A DNA stretch of 42,640 nucleotides from Candidatus Poseidoniales archaeon (GTDB taxonomy: Archaea; Thermoplasmatota; Poseidoniia; Poseidoniales; Thalassarchaeaceae), in contig QQRX01000012.1 in assembly GCA_003602595.1 (NCBI GenBank), forward strand, positions 750-43,389, given 5' to 3'. Below, piece after piece: positions 1-8,826 of the stretch (position 1 is the stretch's first letter; the number at the start of each line of letters is the position of its first letter). A program made the translations under genes and the position numbers. Below the pieces are notes generated by a model. That model did not search any database and was not told the DNA's origin. It worked only from the letters and a program-made list of their open reading frames with translations.

Positions 1-305
1 GTTATTCCTTCAATTTTAGACATCAAAATCCATCCCTGTTCTAAGTCTAAATCGATTATAGAAGGAGCAGATAGTTCATGATATTGAAGTCGACCTAATG
101 CCCTAGCCTCTACAGTCAATCTTTGACGTGTCAACTTACGATCTAAATGAGGAGTCCTATATCCTCTTGGTTTTCTCATCTTCAATACTGCGGATTTACC
201 CATCCAAGATCCTGAAGTAACGGTAGCTTCTGCTCCTTGATGAACTACTTTATCGACTATCCACATTGGAACATCGGCGGCTTCCATGCTCACGGGATAT
301 GACAT
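1..305 (-). CDS. bud32: Bud32 / KEOPS-complex serine/threonine kinase (5' part only)
   Basis: Only the N-terminal 101 codons lie in the window; the gene runs off the left edge. Visible kinase features are the glycine-loop equivalent QGAEATV (residues 23-29), the ATP-binding lysine in VLKMRKPRGYR (about residue 42), and the Bud32 signature that follows it, with HLDRKLTRQRLTVEARAL (53-70). It then has the APSIIDLD and ILMSKIEG strands. Bud32 is the small atypical kinase/ATPase of KEOPS, which makes the t6A modification at A37 of ANN-decoding tRNAs. In many archaea it is fused behind Kae1. Here the reading starts at an ATG only 39 nt from the divergent nadA start, so it is not fused to an upstream Kae1. 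The ATG at residue 7 is an alternative start. Family call is firm; fusion at the C-terminal side cannot be judged. Confidence 0.88.
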   Translation of the reverse strand, partial: MSYPVSMEAADVPMWIVDKVVHQGAEATVTSGSWMGKSAVLKMRKPRGYRTPHLDRKLTRQRLTVEARALGRLQYHELSAPSIIDLDLEQGWILMSKIEGI

Positions 306-328
306 ACCTTGAAAGCGGTTTCATTCGA

Positions 329-333
329 GGAGG
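329..333 (+). promoter_or_regulatory. Shine-Dalgarno GGAGG for nadA
   Basis: GGAGG lies 11 nt before ATG 345, with a purine-rich GAAGAAG between. It favours this ATG over the upstream TTG at 309 in the same frame, which would place the motif inside the coding region. Confidence 0.5.
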
Positions 334-344
334 GTTTGAAGAAG

Positions 345-1430
345 ATGACCATGGAGATGCCCGGGCTGCCTAAACAAAAAGGCATTATTGCCCCAAAAAT
401 TTATTCTGAGGCAGATATTCAATTAGAAGCAGAGCGATTAAATGAGGTAATCCAGCAAAAAGAAAGATGGGATATTGAAATGTGTAAGACTATAGCACCT
501 TTGACGCTAGAAATTAATAATTTAAAAAAAGAGAAAGATGTTTTCATAATAGCGCATTCATATCAAACCCCTGATATTATTTATGGAGTAGCTGATGAAG
601 TTTCGGATAGTTATTCATTATCTAAAGCTGCAAGAGATGCTCCTCAACAAACAATTTTATTTTCGAGTGTTAGATTTATGGCGGAAACAGCAAAGATTGT
701 CAGCCCACATAAAACAGTTTTACATCCTTCTCCAGATGCTGGATGTTCGCTGAGTGATGGTATCAATGGACAAGACGTAAGGAATCTAAAAAAGAAATAT
801 CCCGGAATTCCTGTTGCATGTTATATTAATACCACTGCAGAAGTAAAGGCAGAGTGTGATGTATGCGTTACAAGTAGTAATTATCTATCTATTTGTGAAA
901 AATTACCTGGCAATAAGTTGATTTTTGTACCTGACAAATTTATGGGCAAACATCTACAAGAATCCCTTAAGGGAAAGAAAGAAGTTATCGTATATGATGG
1001 AGAATGCGAAGTACATGCAGTTTTTACAGGAGAGAAAATAAAATCATGGAGAAAAAGAATGAGCCAACAGGGTATTGAATTAACTGTTTTGAGCCATCCG
1101 GAATGTGATTCGGATGTTTTAGAAGAAAGCGATATAATTGGAAGTAGTGAAACTTTAATAAAAAATGCATTAGAATTATCTGCAAATGGAAAAAAGGATA
1201 TTATGCTCATTACTGAATGTGGTACTGCTGAACGAATTATGGCAGAATCAGAAAATGAATTGAATCTTATTGGTGCTTGTGTGATGTGCAAGCATATGAA
1301 AAAGACGCAACTAGAAGATATATTACAAGCATTAAAGCATCCTAAACCGGAACAAATTATTCAAATAGATCAAGATATCATAAATAAAGCTAGAATAAGT
1401 CTTGATCAAATGTTTAAACTTGCAGAATAA
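345..1430 (+). CDS. nadA: Quinolinate synthase NadA
   Basis: Condenses iminoaspartate with dihydroxyacetone phosphate to quinolinate in de novo NAD synthesis, using a [4Fe-4S] cluster. Three repeats of the NadA fold are readable: AHSYQTPDIIYGVADEVSDS, then HPSPDAGCSLSD with the first cluster cysteine and CYINTTAEVKAECDVCVTSSN. Next come FVPDKFMGKHL and HPECDSDVLEESD, and finally ITECGTAERIM and CVMCKHMK, which carry the other cluster cysteines. At 361 residues from ATG 345 it is somewhat longer than the usual ~300-350. Other in-frame starts are TTG 309 and ATG 351 or 357. The gene is divergent from bud32, and its TAA abuts the stop of the PAP2 gene with no spacer. No nadB or nadC is adjacent. 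Confidence 0.95.
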   Translation: MTMEMPGLPKQKGIIAPKIYSEADIQLEAERLNEVIQQKERWDIEMCKTIAPLTLEINNLKKEKDVFIIAHSYQTPDIIYGVADEVSDSYSLSKAARDAPQQTILFSSVRFMAETAKIVSPHKTVLHPSPDAGCSLSDGINGQDVRNLKKKYPGIPVACYINTTAEVKAECDVCVTSSNYLSICEKLPGNKLIFVPDKFMGKHLQESLKGKKEVIVYDGECEVHAVFTGEKIKSWRKRMSQQGIELTVLSHPECDSDVLEESDIIGSSETLIKNALELSANGKKDIMLITECGTAERIMAESENELNLIGACVMCKHMKKTQLEDILQALKHPKPEQIIQIDQDIINKARISLDQMFKLAE

Positions 1431-3503
1431 TCACGAATCTTGCTCTCTTGCAGATTGAGATGCCCAGACAAATGTCAAGGGAATTAGCATCAGAATTGCG
1501 GATTGAATTAAAACTGATGAATAAGGGCGGAAAATTTCTTCTAATGGATATACGATAACTTCTAAGTCGCCATTATCCTTTATATCCGTCCATGCGATAC
1601 TCTTTTCCAAGGCATGTGGCTGAATTTGATTTATATCATCATATGTTAAACGTGATGATTGATTTGTTACAGTGTCATATAACCAAACATCATTTGGTTC
1701 AGATGGTTCTTGATTTAACAAAGTAGGATTCCAAGAAGATATTTGTAAGAAGGCGACGTTGTTACCATAGATACTAGGGGAAGAGGAATGCCATAATGGA
1801 TCTCCCAAGATACTTTGATTACCGGAGAAAATATCTACTAATACTAATCTATCCATATATCCTAAATCAACTAGTGCAATCAGCCATTTACCATCTAATA
1901 TCAGCTCTTTAATTGTTGAGTTGGAATAATCTATCTTTATATCCTCGGACAATAAAGTAGTGTCGGAAAGTGAGTCTCTTGGATTGATTTCAATATTTGA
2001 CTTTAATTGAGAGTCAAAAGAAGTAATATTAACTAAGAGATTTTCAGTAGAGTTTGAAGACCAAGCAATTAAATTTTCTGAGGATGTTACGGCATTAAAT
2101 GGACCATTCACAGGGGGCGAGAGTAAAAGACCATCTATATTTACCAAACTCAAAAATGAATCGTGAGAGATTACTATAACAAAGCCATCTGAATTAGAGC
2201 CTAGAGAGACATCGACTACTTCAGTTTCAGGGTAATATCTGAATATAGGTTGTAATATTTCAAAATCGTCATTAAATTCAAAGTAGTCAATCCTTTCATC
2301 AGTGAACAAAGCAAAACCCTCATCCGATGTTACCACATCTGGCAGCATACTCCAAGGCTTGGTAGAAACGGAATAATTTTCTAGAGTAGTAGTATTCCAA
2401 GTGGTAATAGAAACAGTCTCATCAGGTAATTCTTCAATTGTTACAAGCCATCCTCCTGTTCCAGAAGTAGAAGTGGGCCATTCTGAACCTTCAATAGGAA
2501 AATGTTGATGTGTAGCATCCCATAATAAAACACTGCCTGTAGATAGCAGAAGTACTGTTATGAAGAGGCTGGTTTGTTTCTTTCCTGGCTCTCTAAATGG
2601 CTCAATGAGAGAGTCTAATCCTTCTAGAGATTCTGAGAAAGACCTTTTTGGATTATCTAATGCTCTTGCTAAACGGAAAGAGAATCGTCTTTCGTCCAGA
2701 ATATTCCATATTCTTTTATGAGTTCTGTCGGTCATTCTAACTGCTAAAATTGCAATTACCATTCCTCCAATAATGTCAACTAGCCAATGGATTCCAAGAT
2801 AGATTATCGAAAAGGCAGTAAATGAGATGAATATTAACAAAAAGTTTCTGAATTTTACCCATCTTCCATCCTCATCCCATTTTTGCATAGAAAGCCAAAC
2901 AGCAAAAGGTAATCCAATATGTAAACTTGGCATTCCATTAGTAAATGGATCAATACGAGTAAACCAATTATGTATTTCAGGAGTTAGGTCATATGCAATC
3001 GTCTCCATTGCCGGTATGTGATCTCCAGTCACTCTTACATTGAAAAATAAATAGAAAGGGATAGCAAATGTATAAACCCAAAAAATAGACAAGCAAACGC
3101 GATCTGCCATATGACGGTCATCAAAATAAATAGGATATATTAGTGAGCAAAAAGTTACTGCCATAAATCCCATAACATAAAAATGAGTCAATACTTGATC
3201 AAGTAATATTGTTCGGAAGCCTTCTTGTATCCACAGGACTACGTCACCTTCAATTGCATAAACATAAGGAGTCATGTCTATTCTAGTATTTGCCATTAAA
3301 GATCTATCCAAACCGTCAAACAAGTCTTTCCAAATATAGACTGAAAAAACAATAATTATATGTGCCCAATATCTTCTAAACATATCAATGAAGCCATCTG
3401 TTGTTATTTTGGCATAAGGTGGCTTAAAAATCGGCATAAAAATAATACTCAAAAGGATTGCACCCGTAACCCAAGTGATGTATATTCCCGTCTCAGCAAC
3501 CAT
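1431..3503 (-). CDS. PAP2-superfamily membrane enzyme with C-terminal propeller-like domain
   Basis: A 690-residue fusion. The first ~260 residues carry about six membrane helices and the PAP2/inositolphosphotransferase motifs: GMPSLHIGLPFA (PSLH at 192-195) and YLGIHWLVDIIGG (H239 and D243), the catalytic histidine/aspartate pair. The classical KxxxxxxRP motif is not evident, which fits the PAP2_3 (inositol-phosphoceramide-synthase-like) branch rather than PgpB. A cytoplasmic-looking linker and another helix (about 313-330) follow. Residues ~335-660 are beta-rich and contain Trp/Asp blade-like repeats resembling TolB/WD propellers, and a last helix sits near 668-684. The likely reaction is phosphate-ester cleavage or transfer on a lipid or isoprenoid phosphate at the membrane; the substrate is unknown. 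Start is ATG 3503. Confidence 0.8.
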   Translation of the reverse strand: MVAETGIYITWVTGAILLSIIFMPIFKPPYAKITTDGFIDMFRRYWAHIIIVFSVYIWKDLFDGLDRSLMANTRIDMTPYVYAIEGDVVLWIQEGFRTILLDQVLTHFYVMGFMAVTFCSLIYPIYFDDRHMADRVCLSIFWVYTFAIPFYLFFNVRVTGDHIPAMETIAYDLTPEIHNWFTRIDPFTNGMPSLHIGLPFAVWLSMQKWDEDGRWVKFRNFLLIFISFTAFSIIYLGIHWLVDIIGGMVIAILAVRMTDRTHKRIWNILDERRFSFRLARALDNPKRSFSESLEGLDSLIEPFREPGKKQTSLFITVLLLSTGSVLLWDATHQHFPIEGSEWPTSTSGTGGWLVTIEELPDETVSITTWNTTTLENYSVSTKPWSMLPDVVTSDEGFALFTDERIDYFEFNDDFEILQPIFRYYPETEVVDVSLGSNSDGFVIVISHDSFLSLVNIDGLLLSPPVNGPFNAVTSSENLIAWSSNSTENLLVNITSFDSQLKSNIEINPRDSLSDTTLLSEDIKIDYSNSTIKELILDGKWLIALVDLGYMDRLVLVDIFSGNQSILGDPLWHSSSPSIYGNNVAFLQISSWNPTLLNQEPSEPNDVWLYDTVTNQSSRLTYDDINQIQPHALEKSIAWTDIKDNGDLEVIVYPLEEIFRPYSSVLIQSAILMLIPLTFVWASQSAREQDS

Positions 3504-3562
3504 GTCAGTATTACATGGGAGTCGTCTTTATGAAATCAATTCGACCCATAATTATTGCTAAA

Positions 3563-4621
3563 TTAAGTAATTTTAAGAGATGGAGTAGTATCTTCATTAA
3601 GTGAATTTGTAATGTTATCAACAATTATATTGAATGCCTGTGCAGTATCTCCTTCAGGCTCAGCAATGATCCTATGAACGCCATCATCTCCTCCCCTAAC
3701 TATTCCTGGATCAAATGGCAAAGACCCCAAATATGGAACAGATAATTCCTCTGCTGCGGAAAGTCCTCCTCCTTTCTTGAAAATATCAAGAGTAGTGGAC
3801 CAATTTCCTTCATCATCTGAGATACAATCTATCGAAATTCCCTCAGGACCAATTAAAGATACTTTAGAATTAGGTTCGGATTTTCCCCTAATCATGTATC
3901 CACTCATATTTTCTACAACACCTAAAACTGGAACAGAAATTGTTTTTGCGAAATTGATAGATTTCCTACTATCCAACAATGCAACTTCTTGTGGAGTAGT
4001 TACTATCACTACGCCATCAATTCCAGGAAGGTGTTGACTTACTGTCAATGGTTCATCGCTAGTGCCGGGCGGGAAATCTACAATTAGTGCATCTAATTTT
4101 CCCCAAGCAACATCTCCGATAAATTGTTGGATTGCACCTAATTTAATTGGCCCTCGCCATATAACAGGTTTATCTGGATCTTCAATCAAAAAGGCCATTG
4201 AAATTACTTTAACTCCGTGTGGACCTTTTGCGGGGAAAATTTGGCCATCTTCAACATTAAGATCCATATCTTCTAAACCTAACATCTTTGGAATATTTGG
4301 TCCTGTTATATCAATATCCATTAACCCAACTTTCAAACCTTTTCTAGCCAATGATAAAGCCAATCCTGCTGCGACAGTAGATTTACCAACACCACCTTTT
4401 CCTGAAAGAACTAAGATTTTATGTTTTATATCATCGTTTAATTTAGCTATTCGCATCTTTCTTTGCATTTCCCTATATGCTTGTTCCATCTGTGATTTTT
4501 GCTCATTAGTGGCAGTTTCTTGTGTAGATTTTTCTTGTCCAGATCCTTTGTGATGACTTATTGGAGAATCTCCCATAATTTGTCGCAATAGTAATTGTAC
4601 TTCAACTATATCCCATGACAA
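3563..4621 (-). CDS. Mrp/NBP35-type P-loop ATPase (Fe-S carrier family), lacking the CxxC pair
   Basis: Deviant Walker A LSGKGGVGKST (72-82), switch I region LMDIDITGPNIP, Walker B region LIVDFPPGTSDEP and the C-terminal AAEELSVPYLGSLPFDP/GGDDG block identify the Mrp/ApbC/NBP35 family of Fe-S cluster carriers. There is no N-terminal DUF59 (MIP18) domain; residues 1-60 are polar and low in complexity. After ENMSGY (237-242), where the family normally has CPxC, the protein reads MIRGKSEPN and then a ~30-residue insertion. The only cysteine is C266. It may therefore bind a cluster differently or not at all. The longest reading starts with TTG at 4621 without a clear ribosome site; ATG at 4576 (residue 16) is an equally plausible start. 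The gene is divergent from the ArsC-like gene. Confidence 0.85.
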   Translation of the reverse strand: MSWDIVEVQLLLRQIMGDSPISHHKGSGQEKSTQETATNEQKSQMEQAYREMQRKMRIAKLNDDIKHKILVLSGKGGVGKSTVAAGLALSLARKGLKVGLMDIDITGPNIPKMLGLEDMDLNVEDGQIFPAKGPHGVKVISMAFLIEDPDKPVIWRGPIKLGAIQQFIGDVAWGKLDALIVDFPPGTSDEPLTVSQHLPGIDGVVIVTTPQEVALLDSRKSINFAKTISVPVLGVVENMSGYMIRGKSEPNSKVSLIGPEGISIDCISDDEGNWSTTLDIFKKGGGLSAAEELSVPYLGSLPFDPGIVRGGDDGVHRIIAEPEGDTAQAFNIIVDNITNSLNEDTTPSLKIT

Positions 4622-4696
4622 TCATGAAAAATTAAATTTTATCGAACTATAAAATATATTAGATAAGTTGATTAATATGTAACTTATACAAAGAAT

Positions 4697-5053
4697 GTGA
4701 AAATTCTGTTTGTTTGTGTTGGCAACACATGCCGCAGTCAGATGGCTGAGGCAATAGCAAGAGATCTAGGTTACGAGGCGTCCTCTGCTGGCACTCATCC
4801 TGGAGAAGAAATCGCTCCCAATGCGATCAAAGTATTATCGGAGATTGGCTTATCTGTTAAAAATCAATTTCCTAAATCAACTGATGATATTGAAACCGAT
4901 AGTTTTGATAAAATAATTAGCATGGGATGTGGAGTAAATTGCCCTAACTTAAGAATTTCACAAGATTGGAATTTAGAAGACCCTCATGGGCGAGAAATAG
5001 ATTTTTATCGAGAGACTAGAGATAAAATTTTCAATTATCTATCTGACTTATGA
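4697..5053 (+). CDS. Low-molecular-weight phosphatase / ArsC-type arsenate reductase
   Basis: The N-terminal loop FVCVGNTCRSQMAEAIA contains CX5R(S), the phosphate-binding catalytic loop of LMW protein tyrosine phosphatases and thioredoxin-type ArsC. The C-terminal part reads MGCGVNCP and then WNLEDPHG, whose DP pair matches the general-acid aspartate. The GCGVNCP segment resembles the redox-cysteine region of ArsC proteins, so arsenate reduction is favoured over protein-tyrosine phosphatase activity, but this is inference. At 118 residues it is slightly short for the family (130-150). Start is GTG 4697; an overlapping ATG at 4695 is out of frame. It stands alone upstream of tRNA-Gly, and no ars transporter or ArsR is nearby. 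Confidence 0.85.
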   Translation: MKILFVCVGNTCRSQMAEAIARDLGYEASSAGTHPGEEIAPNAIKVLSEIGLSVKNQFPKSTDDIETDSFDKIISMGCGVNCPNLRISQDWNLEDPHGREIDFYRETRDKIFNYLSDL

Positions 5054-5103
5054 TGATTATTCACCGACGTATAGAAAAGTGAATTCCGTTTCCATTTAGA
5101 TAT

Positions 5104-5178
5104 ACGAGTGTAGTGTAGTGGTTATCACCGGGCGTTGCCAACGCCTGAACCCGGGTTCAAATCCCGGCACTCGTACCA
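5104..5178 (+). tRNA. tRNA-Gly (anticodon GCC), CCA encoded
   Basis: Acceptor arms ACGAGTG and CACTCGT pair over 7 bp. The anticodon stem GGGCG/CGCCT (one G-U) encloses the loop TTGCCAA with anticodon GCC, which reads GGC/GGU glycine codons. The T arm is CCGGG-TTCAAAT-CCCGG. Discriminator A is followed by a genomic CCA at 5176-5178. No intron is seen. An AT-rich TATA-like stretch, GTATAGAAAAG, lies near 5069-5079, about 30 nt upstream, and could be its promoter. Only 11 nt separate it from the stop codon of the convergent gene. Confidence 0.95.
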
Positions 5179-5189
5179 TTTTCAGAAAG

Positions 5190-8100
5190 TTATAATTCTG
5201 AGTTTTTCAATAAATAGTATGCTCCACCAAAACCAATTAATAATAAAATTAACATCAAAAATGATATTAAAAACATCGAATTTTCCGATAGCCAATTATC
5301 AAATTCAGAACTACCGGAATTACCTCTTTCTAAAATTAAGGTGTGCTCTTGCGATTCTATCGGCGTTATTGAGAGAAAATTATCAGTAGCCCGTATCAAA
5401 ATTATGAATTCTCCTTCTGATAATGTGTTTCTAACATCGAAAGAAATAGTATATATGTTGTCATCAGCGATTCTGTCTCCATTGTTACCATTATCCTCCA
5501 ACAATAGCCATGAATTGGAACTACCTATTGGAGCTAATCTACCAATTTTAATCTGCGCTGAAGAAATATCATCCACATCATGTACCGTAACTTCAAGTGT
5601 ATGAGTTATTGGATCACCACTTTCAGGAATGAGTATTTTACTAACGATTTGACCATTTCTATACAGTGTGACATTATTTATTGATGGTGCATCATTTAAA
5701 ATTGTAAGTCTTTTTGCATCTTTGAATTGTCCATTTTCAAATATCTGAGAGGTTGTTCTAGATTCTCCAGTGCTATCTACGAGTCTTATCATCAAATTTC
5801 TCTCTCCGGGAGTAAAGGTCTCAGGAATATTAAAATCACCAATCCATAATTCTTCAACTAATTCTAAAACAGTAAGTCCCCCTCCATTACCAAACATATC
5901 AATAGATACAGAATCAACGCCATGACCGTCAACAGCCTTTATTGAAACAGATACCTGCTCACCTCTGAAAACTTGGCTTGGAGTAAAATCAATTGAAATC
6001 ATCCTTGGTGGTTCATTGAGAACAATTATAGTAATATTTTGAGTTACAGTGGTCCATATATCTTGTAATGTTACAGGTATCTCGATAACACCATATTGTA
6101 ATCCATTATGAATTATTTCAGTAGTCCAAATATTATCTCTTATCACTAAGTCTCCATTTAATCCCGAATCAGAAAGTGCTATTTTTCCTAATCCTAGTGC
6201 AGAAAAATCTGCTATTACCGAAATCACATCAGTATCTATATCAGTAACTAAAATTTCTAGATTAGCTTTACCTCCTTCATTGAATAAAAAACCTTCTCTA
6301 AACCTAATAGATGAGTTTGAAGATGTATTTATAATGGGAGCAGAATTTTCACTTGAAGTTATTATTGAAGGATATAATATAGTATCAGTTAGTTGATATT
6401 CTAAGAATCTTATGCTTTCATTATTTGAATTTTCATTACCAAAATCTACAGTTCGGTATACTTCATGTAGTAATCCTGCAAGTAATCCCTCATTTACTAC
6501 ACTACCGAAAGCAGTATTAGAATTGAAATAAGTACCTTCCCAGAGGGCAATTGAAACGGTATGAGAATCTATATTTACAGCATCCAAATCAACTACACTT
6601 ACTTCAAGAGGGAGTGCTAAATTACCAATTAGATGGAAATGATCTCCTAAAAATAATATTTCAGGACACAATCCAGTTTCCCTAGATATTGGATTAGAAA
6701 AAATAGATTCTGAGGCAGGAGGTTGTGGCTGGATAATTGTGGGAGAATTTGGAGGGTATTCATATTGAACAGAACCATTGTCCTCGACGTATTCATATTT
6801 CAGGATTCTATTATCCCAATCTTCTTGAGGTACTGTGTATTCATACGTAAGATTATGTTCTGCACTAAATTCTTGATCTATTGGACCTATTGGGGTAGCT
6901 GAAACATTAAACCAAAATTCGTTTCTTATTTTATCTGCTTCAAAATACTCTCCACTCTCATTTGCATAGGCATCGGAATCTACTATTTCTCTGACTATTC
7001 CAAAACTACCTTCAGCGTCTCCACTATAACTTCCGTCTACTATAATCGTATCAGAAACAGTTTCACCGCCCATTGATTCCATGTTAATAATAGGAATAGT
7101 ACCATTAACTTCTATATATGGAGATTCAGATGCTATGAAATCAAAATTTCCAGCACCAGACATTTTCATATATTGATGTTCGCGTATTCCATCTTCCCAT
7201 CTTTCACTAGTCATGAAATCATCTAATTCAAACGAAAAAGAGTCGCCAAAGCCACTGATTCTTACAGAAACATTTGCCTCTACTTGGGTATCTTGTAAAC
7301 GTCTAAAACCGTTTTCATCCCATGTTTCATAATAAAATAGAGAAATTTCTCCAAAACCTCCTTCAGAACTATCATTAGAGCCTCCGTTAAAAGAAAGCCA
7401 GCCAGATGCCTCTATTCTGATACGCTCAGTGAGGGTATTTTCTGACCATGAGCGAACAATAAATGCATCCTTTACTTGTGCTTCAATTAACAAACCCTCT
7501 CCTTCTTCAGAGTCCGATAGAAATATTGAACCACTGCCCAACATTTCGAAATCTTGTGTGATTAACTCTGAGCCATCATATGATTCATTTAGCCAAACTT
7601 TACTCAAATCTAAAGAAAGAGTTGTCGTTCTTTCTCCGTCAGATAAATCAAGTAGTAGTGAGCCATTACCCAATTCATTTGATTCAAGTAATGAATTGGT
7701 TCTTTTTTGCCAACCTCTTCCTTCAAATAGAATTGATTGATTAGTATCTGTTTGCCCTCCCTCCATTGACCAAATAGTTTCTCTTGTAACTTCATGATCA
7801 GAAATTGGTTGATTCCATTGGGTTATTGATAATTCCCTTATACATGATGTTTCACTAGTTTCAACAGATAAAATTATTTTATCATTAAAAATGGGTTGAG
7901 ATTTTAAAACAATATCAATGACGCCTCCAGCATTCACAGATGTAATTTCTTCTTGAGATAAAATATCTAATCCATTACGAAGATGTTGTGCCTGAATGGA
8001 AACTCCTCCAGGAGAAGTACCATTGACATAAATTGGTTCAAAATTGACAACATATCGATGAATAATTTCTGTAGAAATGTTAGACTCAGGGCTGTTATAT

Positions 8101-8261
8101 TGAACATCCCAATCTACCAAAATCTCACAAGATCTTTCTATGTTTGTGTTGTCTCCGAAGGCATTGATAGGAGTAGTGCCACAAATTAGAATGATGAAAA
8201 TCAATACAGGTGCTTTTTGACTTGTCACAATTAATGGATGACCTATTGACCTTTGAATCAA
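5190..8261 (-). CDS. Large exported protein with C-terminal membrane anchor
   Basis: No enzyme family recognised. The 1,023 residues begin with a hydrophobic signal-like segment (PVLIFIILICGTTPINA, about 18-34) and end with one membrane helix (about 995-1018) plus a short basic tail, so the body is probably outside the cell. It is rich in Asn, Ser, Asp, Glu and aromatic residues and looks all-beta, with Ig/cadherin-like stretches after about residue 620. Two related segments, DSGLNGDLVIRDNIWT (about residue 695-712) and EDNGNNGDRIADDNIYT (about 918-936), resemble a module in the 1,554-residue protein at 28-33 kb. The longest reading starts at TTG 8261; GTG 8228 is a good alternative that keeps the signal peptide. 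Likely a surface or adhesion protein; function unknown. Confidence 0.8.
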   Translation of the reverse strand: MIQRSIGHPLIVTSQKAPVLIFIILICGTTPINAFGDNTNIERSCEILVDWDVQYNSPESNISTEIIHRYVVNFEPIYVNGTSPGGVSIQAQHLRNGLDILSQEEITSVNAGGVIDIVLKSQPIFNDKIILSVETSETSCIRELSITQWNQPISDHEVTRETIWSMEGGQTDTNQSILFEGRGWQKRTNSLLESNELGNGSLLLDLSDGERTTTLSLDLSKVWLNESYDGSELITQDFEMLGSGSIFLSDSEEGEGLLIEAQVKDAFIVRSWSENTLTERIRIEASGWLSFNGGSNDSSEGGFGEISLFYYETWDENGFRRLQDTQVEANVSVRISGFGDSFSFELDDFMTSERWEDGIREHQYMKMSGAGNFDFIASESPYIEVNGTIPIINMESMGGETVSDTIIVDGSYSGDAEGSFGIVREIVDSDAYANESGEYFEADKIRNEFWFNVSATPIGPIDQEFSAEHNLTYEYTVPQEDWDNRILKYEYVEDNGSVQYEYPPNSPTIIQPQPPASESIFSNPISRETGLCPEILFLGDHFHLIGNLALPLEVSVVDLDAVNIDSHTVSIALWEGTYFNSNTAFGSVVNEGLLAGLLHEVYRTVDFGNENSNNESIRFLEYQLTDTILYPSIITSSENSAPIINTSSNSSIRFREGFLFNEGGKANLEILVTDIDTDVISVIADFSALGLGKIALSDSGLNGDLVIRDNIWTTEIIHNGLQYGVIEIPVTLQDIWTTVTQNITIIVLNEPPRMISIDFTPSQVFRGEQVSVSIKAVDGHGVDSVSIDMFGNGGGLTVLELVEELWIGDFNIPETFTPGERNLMIRLVDSTGESRTTSQIFENGQFKDAKRLTILNDAPSINNVTLYRNGQIVSKILIPESGDPITHTLEVTVHDVDDISSAQIKIGRLAPIGSSNSWLLLEDNGNNGDRIADDNIYTISFDVRNTLSEGEFIILIRATDNFLSITPIESQEHTLILERGNSGSSEFDNWLSENSMFLISFLMLILLLIGFGGAYYLLKNSEL

Positions 8262-8282
8262 ACGGTATGTTGCTCTTAATTA

Positions 8283-8705
8283 TCAGAATAGTGGCTCTTC
8301 ATAATCATCATCAATACCGGAACGTTCTCTCCATAATTCGGTGGGAACATCATCATATACTCCTGCATATGGATCTTCATCGATCAAAGATTGTTGATTT
8401 TTTGCAGCCTCTGCTGCAGCGAGTGCAAATGCTTCGGCACTGGCTTTGAATTTCCAATAATGAATTCTCCATTCTCTACCATCCCATAATGTGGTTTCTT
8501 CTGACTCGGTAGTCAGCAAATCATAATCTTGTAATTGATAAAATAAGTTTCTATCTGTTGGCTCTAAAGCATTATCTATTATTCTATTTGAAAACCCAAA
8601 GAATCCAAGTGCATGTTCAGCTATATTTTCAGCAACAACAGTTTCCATATCCATATCAACTTTAGTCCTTATTGCTTGAGTTAATTGTGCTAAAGTCAGA
8701 CCCAT
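8283..8705 (-). CDS. Small conserved protein resembling DUF6015
   Basis: A 140-residue soluble protein. The first ~105 residues read as a compact helical domain followed by TTLWDGREWRIHYWKF (about 90-105). The combination of a FGF...IIDN motif, the phrase RNLFYQLQDYDLLTTE and WRIHYW matches my memory of DUF6015, a family of Thermoplasmata and related euryarchaea with no known function. The C-terminal ~35 residues are acidic and variable (Ala-rich, then DDDYEEP). ATG 8705 is preceded by AAAGGAG at 8 nt. It lies 21 nt upstream of the large exported protein on the same strand, so the two may be cotranscribed. Family assignment is from memory of the pattern. Confidence 0.72.
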   Translation of the reverse strand: MGLTLAQLTQAIRTKVDMDMETVVAENIAEHALGFFGFSNRIIDNALEPTDRNLFYQLQDYDLLTTESEETTLWDGREWRIHYWKFKASAEAFALAAAEAAKNQQSLIDEDPYAGVYDDVPTELWRERSGIDDDYEEPLF

Positions 8706-8713
8706 TACAATAA

Positions 8714-8720
8714 CTCCTTT
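8714..8720 (-). promoter_or_regulatory. Shine-Dalgarno AAAGGAG for the DUF6015-like gene
   Basis: On the minus strand AAAGGAG ends 8 nt before ATG 8705, an ordinary archaeal spacing that fixes the start of this gene. Confidence 0.55.
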
Positions 8721-8826
8721 ATGATTAATGCGAAGGACGTCGTTATTTCAAACATCTCACTTAAAGTGTAGTTTTCATAAGAAAAGATTCCGAAGTGATT
8801 AATCTTAAGATGCTGTCGGAACATTT

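Noticed and set aside
881-1291. Open frame antisense to nadA
   Set aside because: Lies wholly inside the strongly supported nadA gene, and its composition shows no recognisable protein.
4062-4553. 163-codon open frame antisense to the Mrp-type gene
   Set aside because: Shadow of the Mrp coding strand; no family motif or ribosome site.
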